From JBKQVT01 sp963727245 (GTDB taxonomy: Bacteria; Planctomycetota; Planctomycetia; Pirellulales; Thermoguttaceae), in the NCBI GenBank assembly GCA_963727245.1, contig CAVSFO010000005.1:124001-188000 (forward strand): a DNA stretch of 64,000 bases, written 5' to 3'. The notes beneath the pieces are model-generated. The model saw nothing but the letters and a program-made list of their open reading frames with translations. It was not told the DNA's origin and searched no databases. The position numbers and the translations under genes were made by a program. Positions 55,817 through 63,573 of this stretch are shown one piece after another; the first letter of the stretch is position 1; each line of letters starts with the position of its first letter.

Positions 55817-57075
55817 AACTCTGGCGGATCGTATTGAAGAGCCTGCGCCAGCACAGCCTTTCGACAGGCTTTGCGGTGCTGAACATCGCCCTGGGCGTCT
55901 CGCTGCTGATCGCCGTCATCTCCCTGCGGGAGCAGGCGCATGAAAATCTCACGCAGGTGAACGTGGGGGTCGATGCCATCCTGGGCCCCAAGGGCTCGCC
56001 TCTGACGGTCGTGCTCAACGGCCTGTATCACATGGACGAGATGCCCGGAAAGATCAAGTGGACCTACTACAAGAAGGTGCTGGCCGATCCGATCGTCCAA
56101 GAGGGCATTCCCTTCTGCACCGGCCATTCCTACGCGGGCTTCCGCGTCGACGCCATCGACCGGCGGTTCCTGACCGACTTTGAATACCTGCCCGGTGAGC
56201 CCGGCAACCCCGGTAAGAAGTTTTCCTTCCGCCCCGAAGACGGCGGGCAGGGACGGCCCTTTGGCGCGGGCGAGGAGGCCGTCGCGGGGTGGGCCGTCGC
56301 CAAGGAACTGGGCATCCAGCTCGGCCAGACCTTCAATCCCGTCTGCGGCGTGTCGGCCGGGCCGATTCACAAGAACAACATCCAGTTCGTGGGCATCATG
56401 GCGCCGACGGGCACGCCGCACGACCGGGCGATCTATATCCCGCTGACCACCTTCTACACGCTCGACGGCCACCCCGGCGCGACCGCCCGCATGGCCGTGG
56501 ACGAGCAGTACCGCGAAATCAGCGGCGCCTTCCTGAAGATCAAGCGAATCCGCGGCAACGCCCTTCATCCGGGCATCCAGGATTTGCAATACAACATCAA
56601 CCAGTCCACCGATGCCCAGCTCGTCGTGCCCGACGAGGTGCTGCCCAGACTGTTCGAGATCATCGGCTGGGTGGATGGGGCGTTCCTGGCCATCGCGGTT
56701 TTGGTGACGGTGCTGGGCACGATGTGCCTGCTGGTGGCGCTGGTGTCGGCTTTGCGCGAGCGCAGGCGGGATATCGCCCTGATGCGGTCCATCGGGGCCA
56801 CGAAGCAAACCGTTTTCGGGTTGGTGCTTTGCGAATCCCTGGTCATCTCGCTGTTCGGCGGTTTGCTGGGCCTGGCGATGGGGCATGCGATCGTCTGGGT
56901 CGCCAGCCAGTACATCAAGGCCGAGACGGGCCTGTTATTCTCATGGCTGCACGTGTCGCTGGCGGACGCGGCGCTGCTGCCGGCCCTCGTGGTCGTCGGA
57001 GTCCTGGCGGGGCTTTTCCCCGCCGTGCAGGCGTATCGAATTGGAGTTCTCAAAAACCTTAGGCCGGTGTCGTAG
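55813..57075 (+). CDS. ABC transporter permease (FtsX/MacB-like)
   Basis: Protein of 420 residues. One N-terminal membrane segment (TGFAVLNIALGVSLLIAVIS), a large periplasmic domain of about 240 residues, then three C-terminal segments with the FtsX core (VLVTVLGTMCLLVALVSALR, RRRDIALMRSIGATKQTVFG, LVISLFGGLLGLAMGHAIVW). The DIALMRSIGA motif is diagnostic. Such permeases do mechanotransmission or substrate release across the periplasm rather than classic import. Confidence 0.92.
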   Translation: MKLWRIVLKSLRQHSLSTGFAVLNIALGVSLLIAVISLREQAHENLTQVNVGVDAILGPKGSPLTVVLNGLYHMDEMPGKIKWTYYKKVLADPIVQEGIPFCTGHSYAGFRVDAIDRRFLTDFEYLPGEPGNPGKKFSFRPEDGGQGRPFGAGEEAVAGWAVAKELGIQLGQTFNPVCGVSAGPIHKNNIQFVGIMAPTGTPHDRAIYIPLTTFYTLDGHPGATARMAVDEQYREISGAFLKIKRIRGNALHPGIQDLQYNINQSTDAQLVVPDEVLPRLFEIIGWVDGAFLAIAVLVTVLGTMCLLVALVSALRERRRDIALMRSIGATKQTVFGLVLCESLVISLFGGLLGLAMGHAIVWVASQYIKAETGLLFSWLHVSLADAALLPALVVVGVLAGLFPAVQAYRIGVLKNLRPVS

Positions 57076-57130
57076 GAGACCGGAGACCGAAAGAACGGAA
57101 AGAAGCAACTTTCTTGCAAGGAGAAGCACA

Positions 57131-57661
57131 ATGAACAAGAAGAGCACTGGTTTGACAGTCGTGACCGTCGTGTTTTTCGTTGCTGCCGTCGCTGTGTCCT
57201 TCATGCCCGGCTGCAAGCCGGCCACGAAGCAGGACGCGAAGCAGGACGCGACAACCCAGCCCGCGGACAAACCCGCCGAGGCCAAGCATGAGGCGCATCA
57301 CGGCGGGTGCCTCAACGCCATTGAAACCTGCGCGGTCGGACACGCCGAGGTCAAGCTCGACGGCGACGTGATGAAGGTGTGGTTTGTCGGCGGGGAAAAC
57401 CAAACGGACAAGGCCGTCCGCGTAAGCGACAAGCAGATTGTCCTGGCCGTCACGCCCGCCGGCGGCCAGGAAAAGACCCTGACGCTCGATCCCAAGCCCA
57501 ACGAACTGGCCAATGAGAAGGTCGGCGACTGCTCCTATTTCGAGGGCAAGGCCGACTGGCTCGCCGGTGTCAAGAAATTCACGGCCACCGGCAAGGTCAA
57601 TCACACAGGCAAGGAGCGGCCGATCAAAATCGAGTATCCTGAAGGATATGACCCGGACTGA
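57131..57661 (+). CDS. Metal-binding-like lipoprotein of the ABC operon
   Basis: Protein of 176 residues with signal peptide and lipobox (VVFFVAAVAVSFMPGC). A Lys/Asp/Ala linker leads to the motif KHEAHHGGCLNAIETCAVGH, rich in His and Cys and so a likely metal site. The remaining C-terminal domain is beta-rich (AEVKLDGDVMKVWFVGGENQ, LTLDPKPNELANE). In the operon it takes the place of a periplasmic metal carrier. RBS AAGGAG precedes ATG 57131. Confidence 0.75.
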   Translation: MNKKSTGLTVVTVVFFVAAVAVSFMPGCKPATKQDAKQDATTQPADKPAEAKHEAHHGGCLNAIETCAVGHAEVKLDGDVMKVWFVGGENQTDKAVRVSDKQIVLAVTPAGGQEKTLTLDPKPNELANEKVGDCSYFEGKADWLAGVKKFTATGKVNHTGKERPIKIEYPEGYDPD

Positions 57662-57681
57662 CCGTTCGTAGTGGAGCATCC

Positions 57682-58792
57682 GTGGGAATGAAATGGAAAT
57701 GGCGAATTGTCCTTGCCGTGGTGGTGGCGGCGATTGTCGCCGCCAACCACCTGGAGCACTACCTCCGCGCCGAGCGGATTCGGCGACAGGCTCAGGAACG
57801 GGACGTTCCGGTGGTGCAGGCTGTCGATACTGCGCTGGGCCACGGCTCGATCCAGATTGACGAGCAAACCCACCGCAGCGGATGCCTCTACTTCAACACG
57901 CTGGAATCATGGGCATTCAGCAACAGCAACCCCGGCGGTTGTCCACAGAGCGTCAGGCAGGCCGACGGCAAGAAGGTCAAAATCACCGGATTCATGTACC
58001 CGCTTCAGGAGGCGGCGAATCTCAAGGTCTTCTGCCTGCTGCGGAGCACGCAGACGTGCTGTTACGGTCCGCGCCCCCAATACAACCAGTACGTTTTTGT
58101 GGAGATGCCGGAGGCGGTGAAATTCGAGCGGCTCGCGCCCGTGGTGGTGGAGGGGAAATTCGTCATCGATCCCAGGCCCGACGAGGGGTACATCTATCGG
58201 ATGGAAGGCCAGTCGATCCGCCCCGCCGTGCCCAACGATCAGCCGGCCAGCGCCGCGGAGTTCGCCCGCCAGAACAACCTGCCCATTTTCGACTTTGCCC
58301 CGCTGGAGGCCGTGAAGATCGCCGCCGACAAATCCGCGGCGATAGCGAAACTGGCCGCCGACCTCGACGGCAAGCACGATGGTCGTCAGCGGATTCATCG
58401 TCGGAAGAATCAAGGACGCGCCGCCAAAAATCATGATCGGCAAGTATGCCTGGGACGGCAAGGCCAAGGGCACGCCTGCGGGCTTGTATAACGCGGTGCT
58501 TGTCACCCCCGAAACCGCGGCAGACATGCCGCCCGTCTGGTGGCAGGAGGCCGTGTTCAAGGGCACGATTCACGTGACGAAAGACCCTGCCGAGCGGGCC
58601 AAGAACGGGGTCGTCAGCCTGGCAGACGCCGTGCTGGCCGTCGCACCCGCGCCCGATCAGGACCTCCTGGTCGATGCCGGACCGCTGCTGCCGCTGCCCT
58701 ATGAATGGGTGGTGGCGTTCGTCTGCGGAGGATTGTTTTTGGAAGGGCTGTTGAACAAGAAAACCCGGCCAACATCAGGAGGCGGCAAGTGA
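57682..58792 (+). CDS. DUF3299-like membrane-anchored protein (frameshift near 58375)
   Basis: Starts at GTG 57682 or ATG 57688. An N-terminal anchor (RIVLAVVVAAIVAANHLEHY) precedes the DUF3299-like core: KVKITGFMYPLQEAANLKVF, CLLRSTQTCCYGPRPQYNQY and VFVEMPEAVKFERLAPVVVE. One extra base after DLDGK shifts the frame; the next gives MVVSGFIVGRIKDAPPKIMI, YEWVVAFVCGGLFLEGLLNK, a C-terminal membrane segment. Joined length of about 370 residues. DUF3299 proteins accompany FtsX-type ABC exporters in zinc-related loci as I recall, which supports a metal-handling operon. Confidence 0.78.
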
Positions 58793-58904
58793 ACGTCGTC
58801 CAGGAGTGGGCCGAGGCAGCCGGAAGTGTCGTGCCCTAAGGACGGGCGGGAGAATAGAAACCAACCTGCCATTCGTTGCCTGCCAAAAGACAGGAGTGAA
58901 ACAA

Positions 58905-60168
58905 ATGAAACAATATCGTAGCCCTGAATGCGGTCAGTCTCATCGTGCTGACGGGCTTCCTGATCTGGCGCCTGGCCGGACAGCCCGCGCCGCCACCCAG
59001 TTCCGGATGTAGCTGTCCATACTGTAACCAAGCATCCACGGGAGACCCCCAAAAACAAGGCAAATCCAGTGAGGCGTTGCCCCCTGTTGGCAATCGAACA
59101 GCCGCGAAATCGTCGTCTTTTTCCGGTCCCCCGCCACAGAATGGACAGCTACGTTCCAAACCGGCGACGGAACCCGCCGCGGCGGGCAAGCTGGCCGGAC
59201 AGCCCGCACCGCCACCCCGTTCCAAACCGGCGACGGAACCCGCTGCGGCGGGCAAGGTCGTCGCCACGGTCAACGGCGAACCGATCTCCGCATCGGAACT
59301 GATGGCTGCCTTGCCCGATGACGCCTTCCAGACGGAATTGGATGACCTGAAAGAATCCAAGCTCAAACGCCTCGTCGAGGAAGCCATCCAGTGGCAATTT
59401 CTCAAGGTCCGCAAGGTTACGCTCTCCAACGAGGAGTTCAAGAAAGCGGCCGCGGACTTCGAGACGATGGTCAAGACGCCCGGGTGCCCCTGCTGCGGAG
59501 GCGGGTACGCGAGCATCGAGCAATTCATGCAGGTCAACGCCTTCAGCCCGCAGGAGTTGCGCCGCCGGATCACCTGCGACAGCGGGCTGAAGCTTTATGC
59601 GGCGCGGCTGGAGAAGGAGCAGACCGCGCCGCAAGCCCTGGCCGAAACGGTGAAGAAGCGCCGGGCGGAAATTGAGAAGGATTACGTGAGGGCGTACATG
59701 ATCTCGTTCGATTACACGCGCGATGGCGTCTACTCCCGCGACGAAAAGACCGTCCGGGCCGAGAAAGAGAAAATCGCCAACGACGCCTTGGCGCGGCTCA
59801 AGAAGGGCGATTCCTTTGAGAAGGTGGCCAAGGACATGTCCGAGGATCGAACGTCCGATCCCAAGGGCGGCACGCTGGAGTGCATTCGCCCAGACCTCTT
59901 GGACCCGGAAGTGCGGACGGTCTTGGGCACGCTGGAGCCCGACAAGTTCAGCCCGGTGATCGAGACCGCCTGGGGCTGCTGCATCGTGAAGCGGAAGAAA
60001 CTGACGGACGAAGACATCCTGTCGGTAGTCAAGGAACAGGCGAAAACCTACGCCGAGGACCAGATGTACCAGGAACTCGACGCCTGGCGAAAGCGGGCGA
60101 ACATTCAACGTCCCCGGTTCAAGTCTTCGGGAGGATCCGTTCCCGTCCTGGACGGCGCCGCTCGATGA
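58905..60168 (+). CDS. PpiC-type peptidyl-prolyl isomerase, Cys-rich, exported (frameshift near 58920)
   Basis: Start ATG 58905 with AGGAG upstream; after MKQYR an extra base is needed to enter LNAVSLIVLTGFLIWRLAGQ, the membrane anchor. A Pro/Ala linker contains two copies of RSKPATEPAAAGK and three of LAGQPAPPP. SurA-like N-terminal helices follow (VNGEPISASELMAALPDDAF), then the parvulin domain (FEKVAKDMSEDRTSDPKGGT, SPVIETAWGCCIVKR). Unusual Cys groups, CSCPYC and PGCPCCGGG, suggest metal binding. About 420 residues. It closes the ABC operon. Confidence 0.82.
58966..59257 (+). repeat. Short duplicated linker inside the PpiC gene
   Basis: The segment ttccaaaccggcgacggaac (plus ccgccgcggcgggcaag) is present at about 59153 and 59219. 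ctggccggacagcccgc recurs at about 58970 and 59191. Local tandem duplication of 66 bp built the Pro/Ala linker. Confidence 0.75.
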
Positions 60169-60329
60169 GGGGGGGCAAAGGAGGAACGGGACGCGCATAT
60201 ATTGGAGAATATACGTGGAATATCTGCATCCGTCCCGCGCCCCGATTGAGGACGTGAAAAACCATCCCTCCAGGCGCGACCCTTGCGATCCGTGGCATGG
60301 AGGGAGTTTGACCATGTACCCTATCCTTG
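60169..60329. other. Post-operon spacer
   Basis: Contains a small palindrome (atatattggagaatatac) and no gene. Nothing else is recognised. Confidence 0.4.
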
Positions 60330-60842
60330 TCAATAGATGTGCCCGTCCCCTTTATCTCTCCCCCTCCCCCGTTTCCCCCCGATTTTCTGCACTACAAGCG
60401 ACGCCAGCTCATAGAGGGTATTTTCGCCGCTGACCCACAATGGTTCGATCTCTCCCGCCCTCAACAGACAGCCAAATTGCTCCCGAAACGCTAGCGATAT
60501 CATTTGCAGTGGCATCTCCTCAGCAGATTCTGGAAGCAGAACGAGCCGTACCGGATCATCCGGCGTAAAATGACAGTTGGGCCAGCGGTACTCGCGCTGT
60601 ATCGTCGCGAGGAACTCCCCCACGAATGCCTTCGGCAGGCCCGTGTTCCACCAGGCCGCGATTACGTCGCTTCCGCGCTCTGAGAGCTGCTTCTCTACGG
60701 AAAGCCGTCCCCGCGGGACATGCCGACGCAGAAGAACAGGGACTCGATCATCAAGCCAGTTTATCACGCGATCCGCCAATCGAGCCGGAACACCGTGTGC
60801 CCCTTCAATTTCTTCGATTATCCGTAACGCCTGTGTGCTCAT
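60330..60842 (-). CDS. Hypothetical protein, N-terminal segment duplicated elsewhere
   Basis: Protein of 170 residues starting MSTQALRIIEEIEGAHGVPA. Acidic-amphipathic, no signal or membrane segment; the end is basic (KIGGKRGRGRDKGDGHIY). No family is recognised. Its first 27 codons are copied at 63236-63317 together with the adjoining repeat B, so the gene start was duplicated as part of a roughly 290-bp segment. Confidence 0.6.
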   Translation of the reverse strand: MSTQALRIIEEIEGAHGVPARLADRVINWLDDRVPVLLRRHVPRGRLSVEKQLSERGSDVIAAWWNTGLPKAFVGEFLATIQREYRWPNCHFTPDDPVRLVLLPESAEEMPLQMISLAFREQFGCLLRAGEIEPLWVSGENTLYELASLVVQKIGGKRGRGRDKGDGHIY

Positions 60843-60863
60843 TATCTCTCGGGCGCGGAAAAG

Positions 60864-61052
60864 GGGATATCACTGAATCATTCGATGTTCTTCGCACTCC
60901 TAGCCGGGGAAACCCGGAGACGGACCATGCGGAGGCCAGCCCCACGGCGCCGCCCCTTGGCTCTACCCACGCCCAGGGCCGTTCCTGGCATGGTGTTCAA
61001 TTATCACCCCTTGCCCGGTTGGCCAGTATCGGTGCTGTCCCCGTTTCATGCC
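60864..61052. repeat. MITE-like repeat B, copy 2
   Basis: About 190 bp. Left end gaaaaggggatatcactgaa; right end tatcggtgctgtccccgtttc, giving an imperfect terminal inverted repeat (GAAACGGGGACACC / GGTGTCCCCGTTTC). Core words ggggaaacccggagacggac, gcgccgccccttggctct, catggtgttcaattatcacc and ttgcccggttggcc are shared with the other copies. No ORF of its own. Confidence 0.82.
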
Positions 61053-61105
61053 TGGACGAACAATGGGGGCAAAATATTGTCATCATCGCGCCGGCTCGCT
61101 GAGTC
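61051..61105. repeat. TGGACGAACAATG...GCTCGCTGAGTCG repeat, copy 2
   Basis: Directly abuts the right end of repeat B copy 2. Reads cctggacgaacaatgggggc, aaaatattgtcatcatcgcg, ccggctcgctgagtcgat. Matches 53425-53479. Confidence 0.75.
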
Positions 61106-61136
61106 GATCGATGGTTCTGGCCCGTTTTCTGATTTG

Positions 61137-61373
61137 CTAGCGCTTCTGCATCATGGCGCCCAAGCACTTGGCGCTTAAGAATAACCGATAGGGATAGCCG
61201 GGCAGTTCCGCAAAATCCCAGTGTCGATAGAATCTCTTGGCAGAGTCGTTCAAGCAATCAAGAGTTACCAACCAACGATCGACGGCCTGTTGGCCACTGT
61301 GGAAACGATTTCGCGGATGCTCGCGGCGAAGGCATTCCAGATGAAAGCCTGCAGGAAGGCGGACCTCGTTCAC
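61137..61373 (-). pseudogene. TacT-like GNAT toxin with the centre deleted in frame
   Basis: ORF of 78 residues from GTG 61373. The N-terminus (LECLRREHPRNRFHSGQQAV, DRWLV) and C-terminus (LDCLNDSAKRFYRHWDFAEL, PGYPYRLFLSAK) both match GNAT toxins of the DUF1778-GNAT type II modules, which are about 160-180 residues long. The middle 90-100 residues, which hold the acetyl-CoA binding motif (R/QxxGxG/A), are missing without loss of frame. The product cannot acetylate tRNA. The start overlaps the antitoxin stop (GTGA), the normal operon layout. Confidence 0.82.
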
Positions 61374-61675
61374 CCTTGGCCTCGCATCACGGAGCCCAGA
61401 CGCCGCTGTGCGGCGGTCAGCTTCGGGGGCTTCCTCAAGGCGGTCCAGAATGACAATTGTTCTTCAGAAGTCAATGTGATGACATGCTCCTGGGCCGCAC
61501 GAACCTCACGCCTTGCCTGGGGAATGGTCACTGTCCGCACGTAGTCGCTGACGCTGATATGCCGCAGGTCAGCCGCCTCAGCGAGACACTGCTTGCTCTC
61601 CTCGTCCAGACGAACCATCAGCGGACTGGCTGGCACGACCGAATCAGCCTTGGCAGTTGAATGGGACGCACCCAT
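61370..61675 (-). CDS. DUF1778 antitoxin (TacA-like, ribbon-helix-helix)
   Basis: Protein of 101 residues from the ATG giving MGASHSTAKADSVVPASPLM, with GGAG upstream. The RHH segment is PLMVRLDEESKQCLAEAADL, RHISVSDYVRTVTIPQARRE, and the C-terminal toxin-wrapping part has EEQLSFWTALRKPPKLTAAQ. Normally it represses its own operon and neutralises the GNAT toxin. Here its toxin is truncated, so it is an orphan antitoxin with an intact reading frame. Confidence 0.85.
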   Translation of the reverse strand: MGASHSTAKADSVVPASPLMVRLDEESKQCLAEAADLRHISVSDYVRTVTIPQARREVRAAQEHVITLTSEEQLSFWTALRKPPKLTAAQRRLGSVMRGQG

Positions 61676-61789
61676 GGGTTGTTTCTCCTTTACGCCAATT
61701 ATATTGCAAATCGCAATCCATGCAAGCGATTTTGAGCTGGTCACGCCCCTGATCTATCGGCAATGGCCATCGTCCTAAAGGTAAACAGG

Positions 61790-61978
61790 GGACACCACTG
61801 GTTATTCGATGCTCCTCGCACTCCCAGCCGGGGAAACCCGGAGACGGACCACGCCGAAGCCGGTCCTACGGCGCCGCCCCTTGGCTACACTCACGCCCAG
61901 AGCCGTCCCTGGCATGGTCTTCAATTATCACCCCTTGCCCGGTTGGCCAATATCGGTAACGTCCCCGTTTCATGCCCA
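61790..61978. repeat. MITE-like repeat B, copy 3
   Basis: Left end aaacaggggacaccactggt; right end ccaatatcggtaacgtccccg with tttc. Core as in copy 2 with scattered changes. It sits upstream of the DUF1778-GNAT pair. The 61676-62113 gap holds this and no gene. Confidence 0.82.
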
Positions 61979-62113
61979 ACGGCATTGCCTGCAACGACGG
62001 TGTGTGTACCGCGGGGCTTCCTAATTGCTGATAAGAGCCGATGGGCGGAAATCGCCTCCGCGGCCCCACTCTGGCACACCTCAATGAAGCATTAGAACCG
62101 GCCGCACCCACCA

Positions 62114-62515
62114 TCACGCGATCCGCTTGCCCGCTTCCGGGCCTGCGGACTGATCGTAAACCGCCTCCACGCGGATTTTCACCGCGTAGCGCAGCGGCAT
62201 CCCGATGCCTTTCTCCTTGATCTGAGCCATTAGTTTGTCAAACAGCGGCCCCGAGGTGAGCAACTCCGCCGTTCCCTTGACTTGGTAGCCCTTCGCCGCG
62301 CCAGGATCGATCACCGTGATGGCCACTTTAGGATTCCGCTCCAGGTTCTGCCGCGTCTTCAGCGAGAACAGGTCGCCGAATACGACGTGCTGGTCGTCGA
62401 GAACCTGCACTGTCCCTTTGGGTGTGACGTTCGGTTCCCCATCAATAGTGGAAGTCGCCACCCAGCCCATCTTGCCCGCAAAGAACTCCTGCACCTCTTT
62501 TGGAATGCTTACCAT
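62114..62515 (-). CDS. Pyridoxamine 5'-phosphate oxidase-family protein (FMN-binding split barrel)
   Basis: Protein of 133 residues with AAGGAAA before ATG 62515. Split-barrel text: EVQEFFAGKMGWVATSTIDG, EPNVTPKGTVQVLDDQHVVF, LKTRQNLERNPKVAITVIDP and GYQVKGTAELLTSGPLFDKL. Small stand-alone members bind FMN, F420 or heme; most are not true PdxH. The substrate is unknown. Short monocistronic gene. Confidence 0.88.
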   Translation of the reverse strand: MVSIPKEVQEFFAGKMGWVATSTIDGEPNVTPKGTVQVLDDQHVVFGDLFSLKTRQNLERNPKVAITVIDPGAAKGYQVKGTAELLTSGPLFDKLMAQIKEKGIGMPLRYAVKIRVEAVYDQSAGPEAGKRIA

Positions 62516-62821
62516 GCTCGTTTCCTTTGTCTATGTGTTTACAAGACCAGCATCCGGCCCGTCCGGACTACAATGAGCCTGAAACCAATCCAGCCTCACG
62601 CAACCAACCATTTTACCAAGGTGCATCTTCCTGCCTAGCGTCTGGGTAGTGGTACGTTTTCCGAGAAGTGTCAGAATACGACCGTTTTTTGGGAAGGGTC
62701 AGCGGGAAGTCCTGGCGGCCACGCGAACTCGTCACCGGCCTCGCCTTTCTTTCATATCGAGTCGCAAGCTGGCCCGGCGGCGGAAATGGGGCCGTGATCA
62801 CCGATGGCGATTCTTTGACGG
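62516..62821. other. Gap after the IS66 remnant
   Basis: No gene. The word ggcgattctttgacggttacg (about 62805) recurs as ggcgattcgtggacggttacg near 63213 and a similar word near 49742. It may be an IS66-associated border. IS66 orf2 (tnpB) is not found. Confidence 0.45.
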
Positions 62822-63148
62822 TTACGTGAGTGCGGAGACCACCGCACCAATGGCTTCTGCTTCGCAGCCAGTAACCCGCAGCACGACGCCAGTTGGCCAC
62901 TGGACTTCCAGGGTTCCCTCGCCGCCCGCCGGGTCGCCGACGATCTGCACGGGGATGAGGGCCTGCCTTGCTGCCGTCCTTCCAGTTTCAGCCTGGCCTC
63001 TGAAGAGCCGGCGCTTCCACGCATAAAATGAGGCCGGGTTCAACTTCTCCTGGGCACAGAACGCGACGATGCTCCGTCCGCTGCCCTTTTGCCGTTCAAT
63101 CAACTTCCGCCAATGCCGCTGCCGATCCGCGCTGCTGGTCTTTGCCAT
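62822..63148 (-). mobile_element. IS66-family orf1 (TnpA-like) remnant
   Basis: Protein of about 108 residues, MAKTSSADRQRHWRKLIERQ, KGSGRSIVAFCAQEKLNPAS, FYAWKRRLFRGQ, then EVQWPTGVVLRVTG. The WRKLIERQ...FYAWKRR pattern is that of the small orf1 protein of IS66 elements. The partner genes tnpB and tnpC are absent, so it is a decayed or orphan fragment. Inverted-repeat ends were not recognised. Confidence 0.75.
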
Positions 63149-63235
63149 CACTTGGTACTCCAAATGCCTAGTGAACTTACCCAGACATCCAGCCTACCAC
63201 GGCCCGCAAGGATGGCGATTCGTGGACGGTTACGT

Positions 63236-63317
63236 CTATCACGCGATCCGCCAATCGAGCCGGAACACCGTGCGCCCCCTCAATTTCTTCGATTATCCGT
63301 AACGCCTGTGTGCTCAT
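63236..63317 (-). pseudogene. Duplicated start of the 60330-60842 gene
   Basis: This stretch repeats 60762-60842 with few differences and encodes MSTQALRIIEEIEGAHGVPA-like sequence (MSTQALRIIEEIEGAHGVP), then loses similarity and the frame. Together with repeat B copy 4 it makes a roughly 290-bp duplicated block. Confidence 0.75.
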
Positions 63318-63339
63318 TGTCTCTCGGGCGCGGAAACGG

Positions 63340-63530
63340 GGATATCACTGAATCATTCGATGTTCTTCCCACTCCCGGCCGGGGAAACCCGGAGACGGGC
63401 CATTCCGAAGCCAGCCCCACCGCGCCGCCCGTTGGCTCTACCCATGCCCAGAGCCGTTCCCGGCATGGGGTTCAATTATCACCCCTTGCCCAGTTGGCCA
63501 ATATCGGTGGTGTCCCGTTTCCATGCCCGC
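63340..63530. repeat. MITE-like repeat B, copy 4
   Basis: Left end gaaacggggatatcactgaa; right end aatatcggtggtgtcccgtttc, the best preserved terminal inverted repeat. Core close to copy 2, including the neighbouring gene-start fragment. Confidence 0.85.
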
Positions 63531-63573
63531 CGAATTGTAATGAACCGCTCGCCTATCGCCGGCGGCGTTGGCG

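Noticed and set aside
62516..63148. Complete IS66 insertion sequence
   Set aside because: Only the small orf1 is present; tnpB, tnpC and clear ends are missing.
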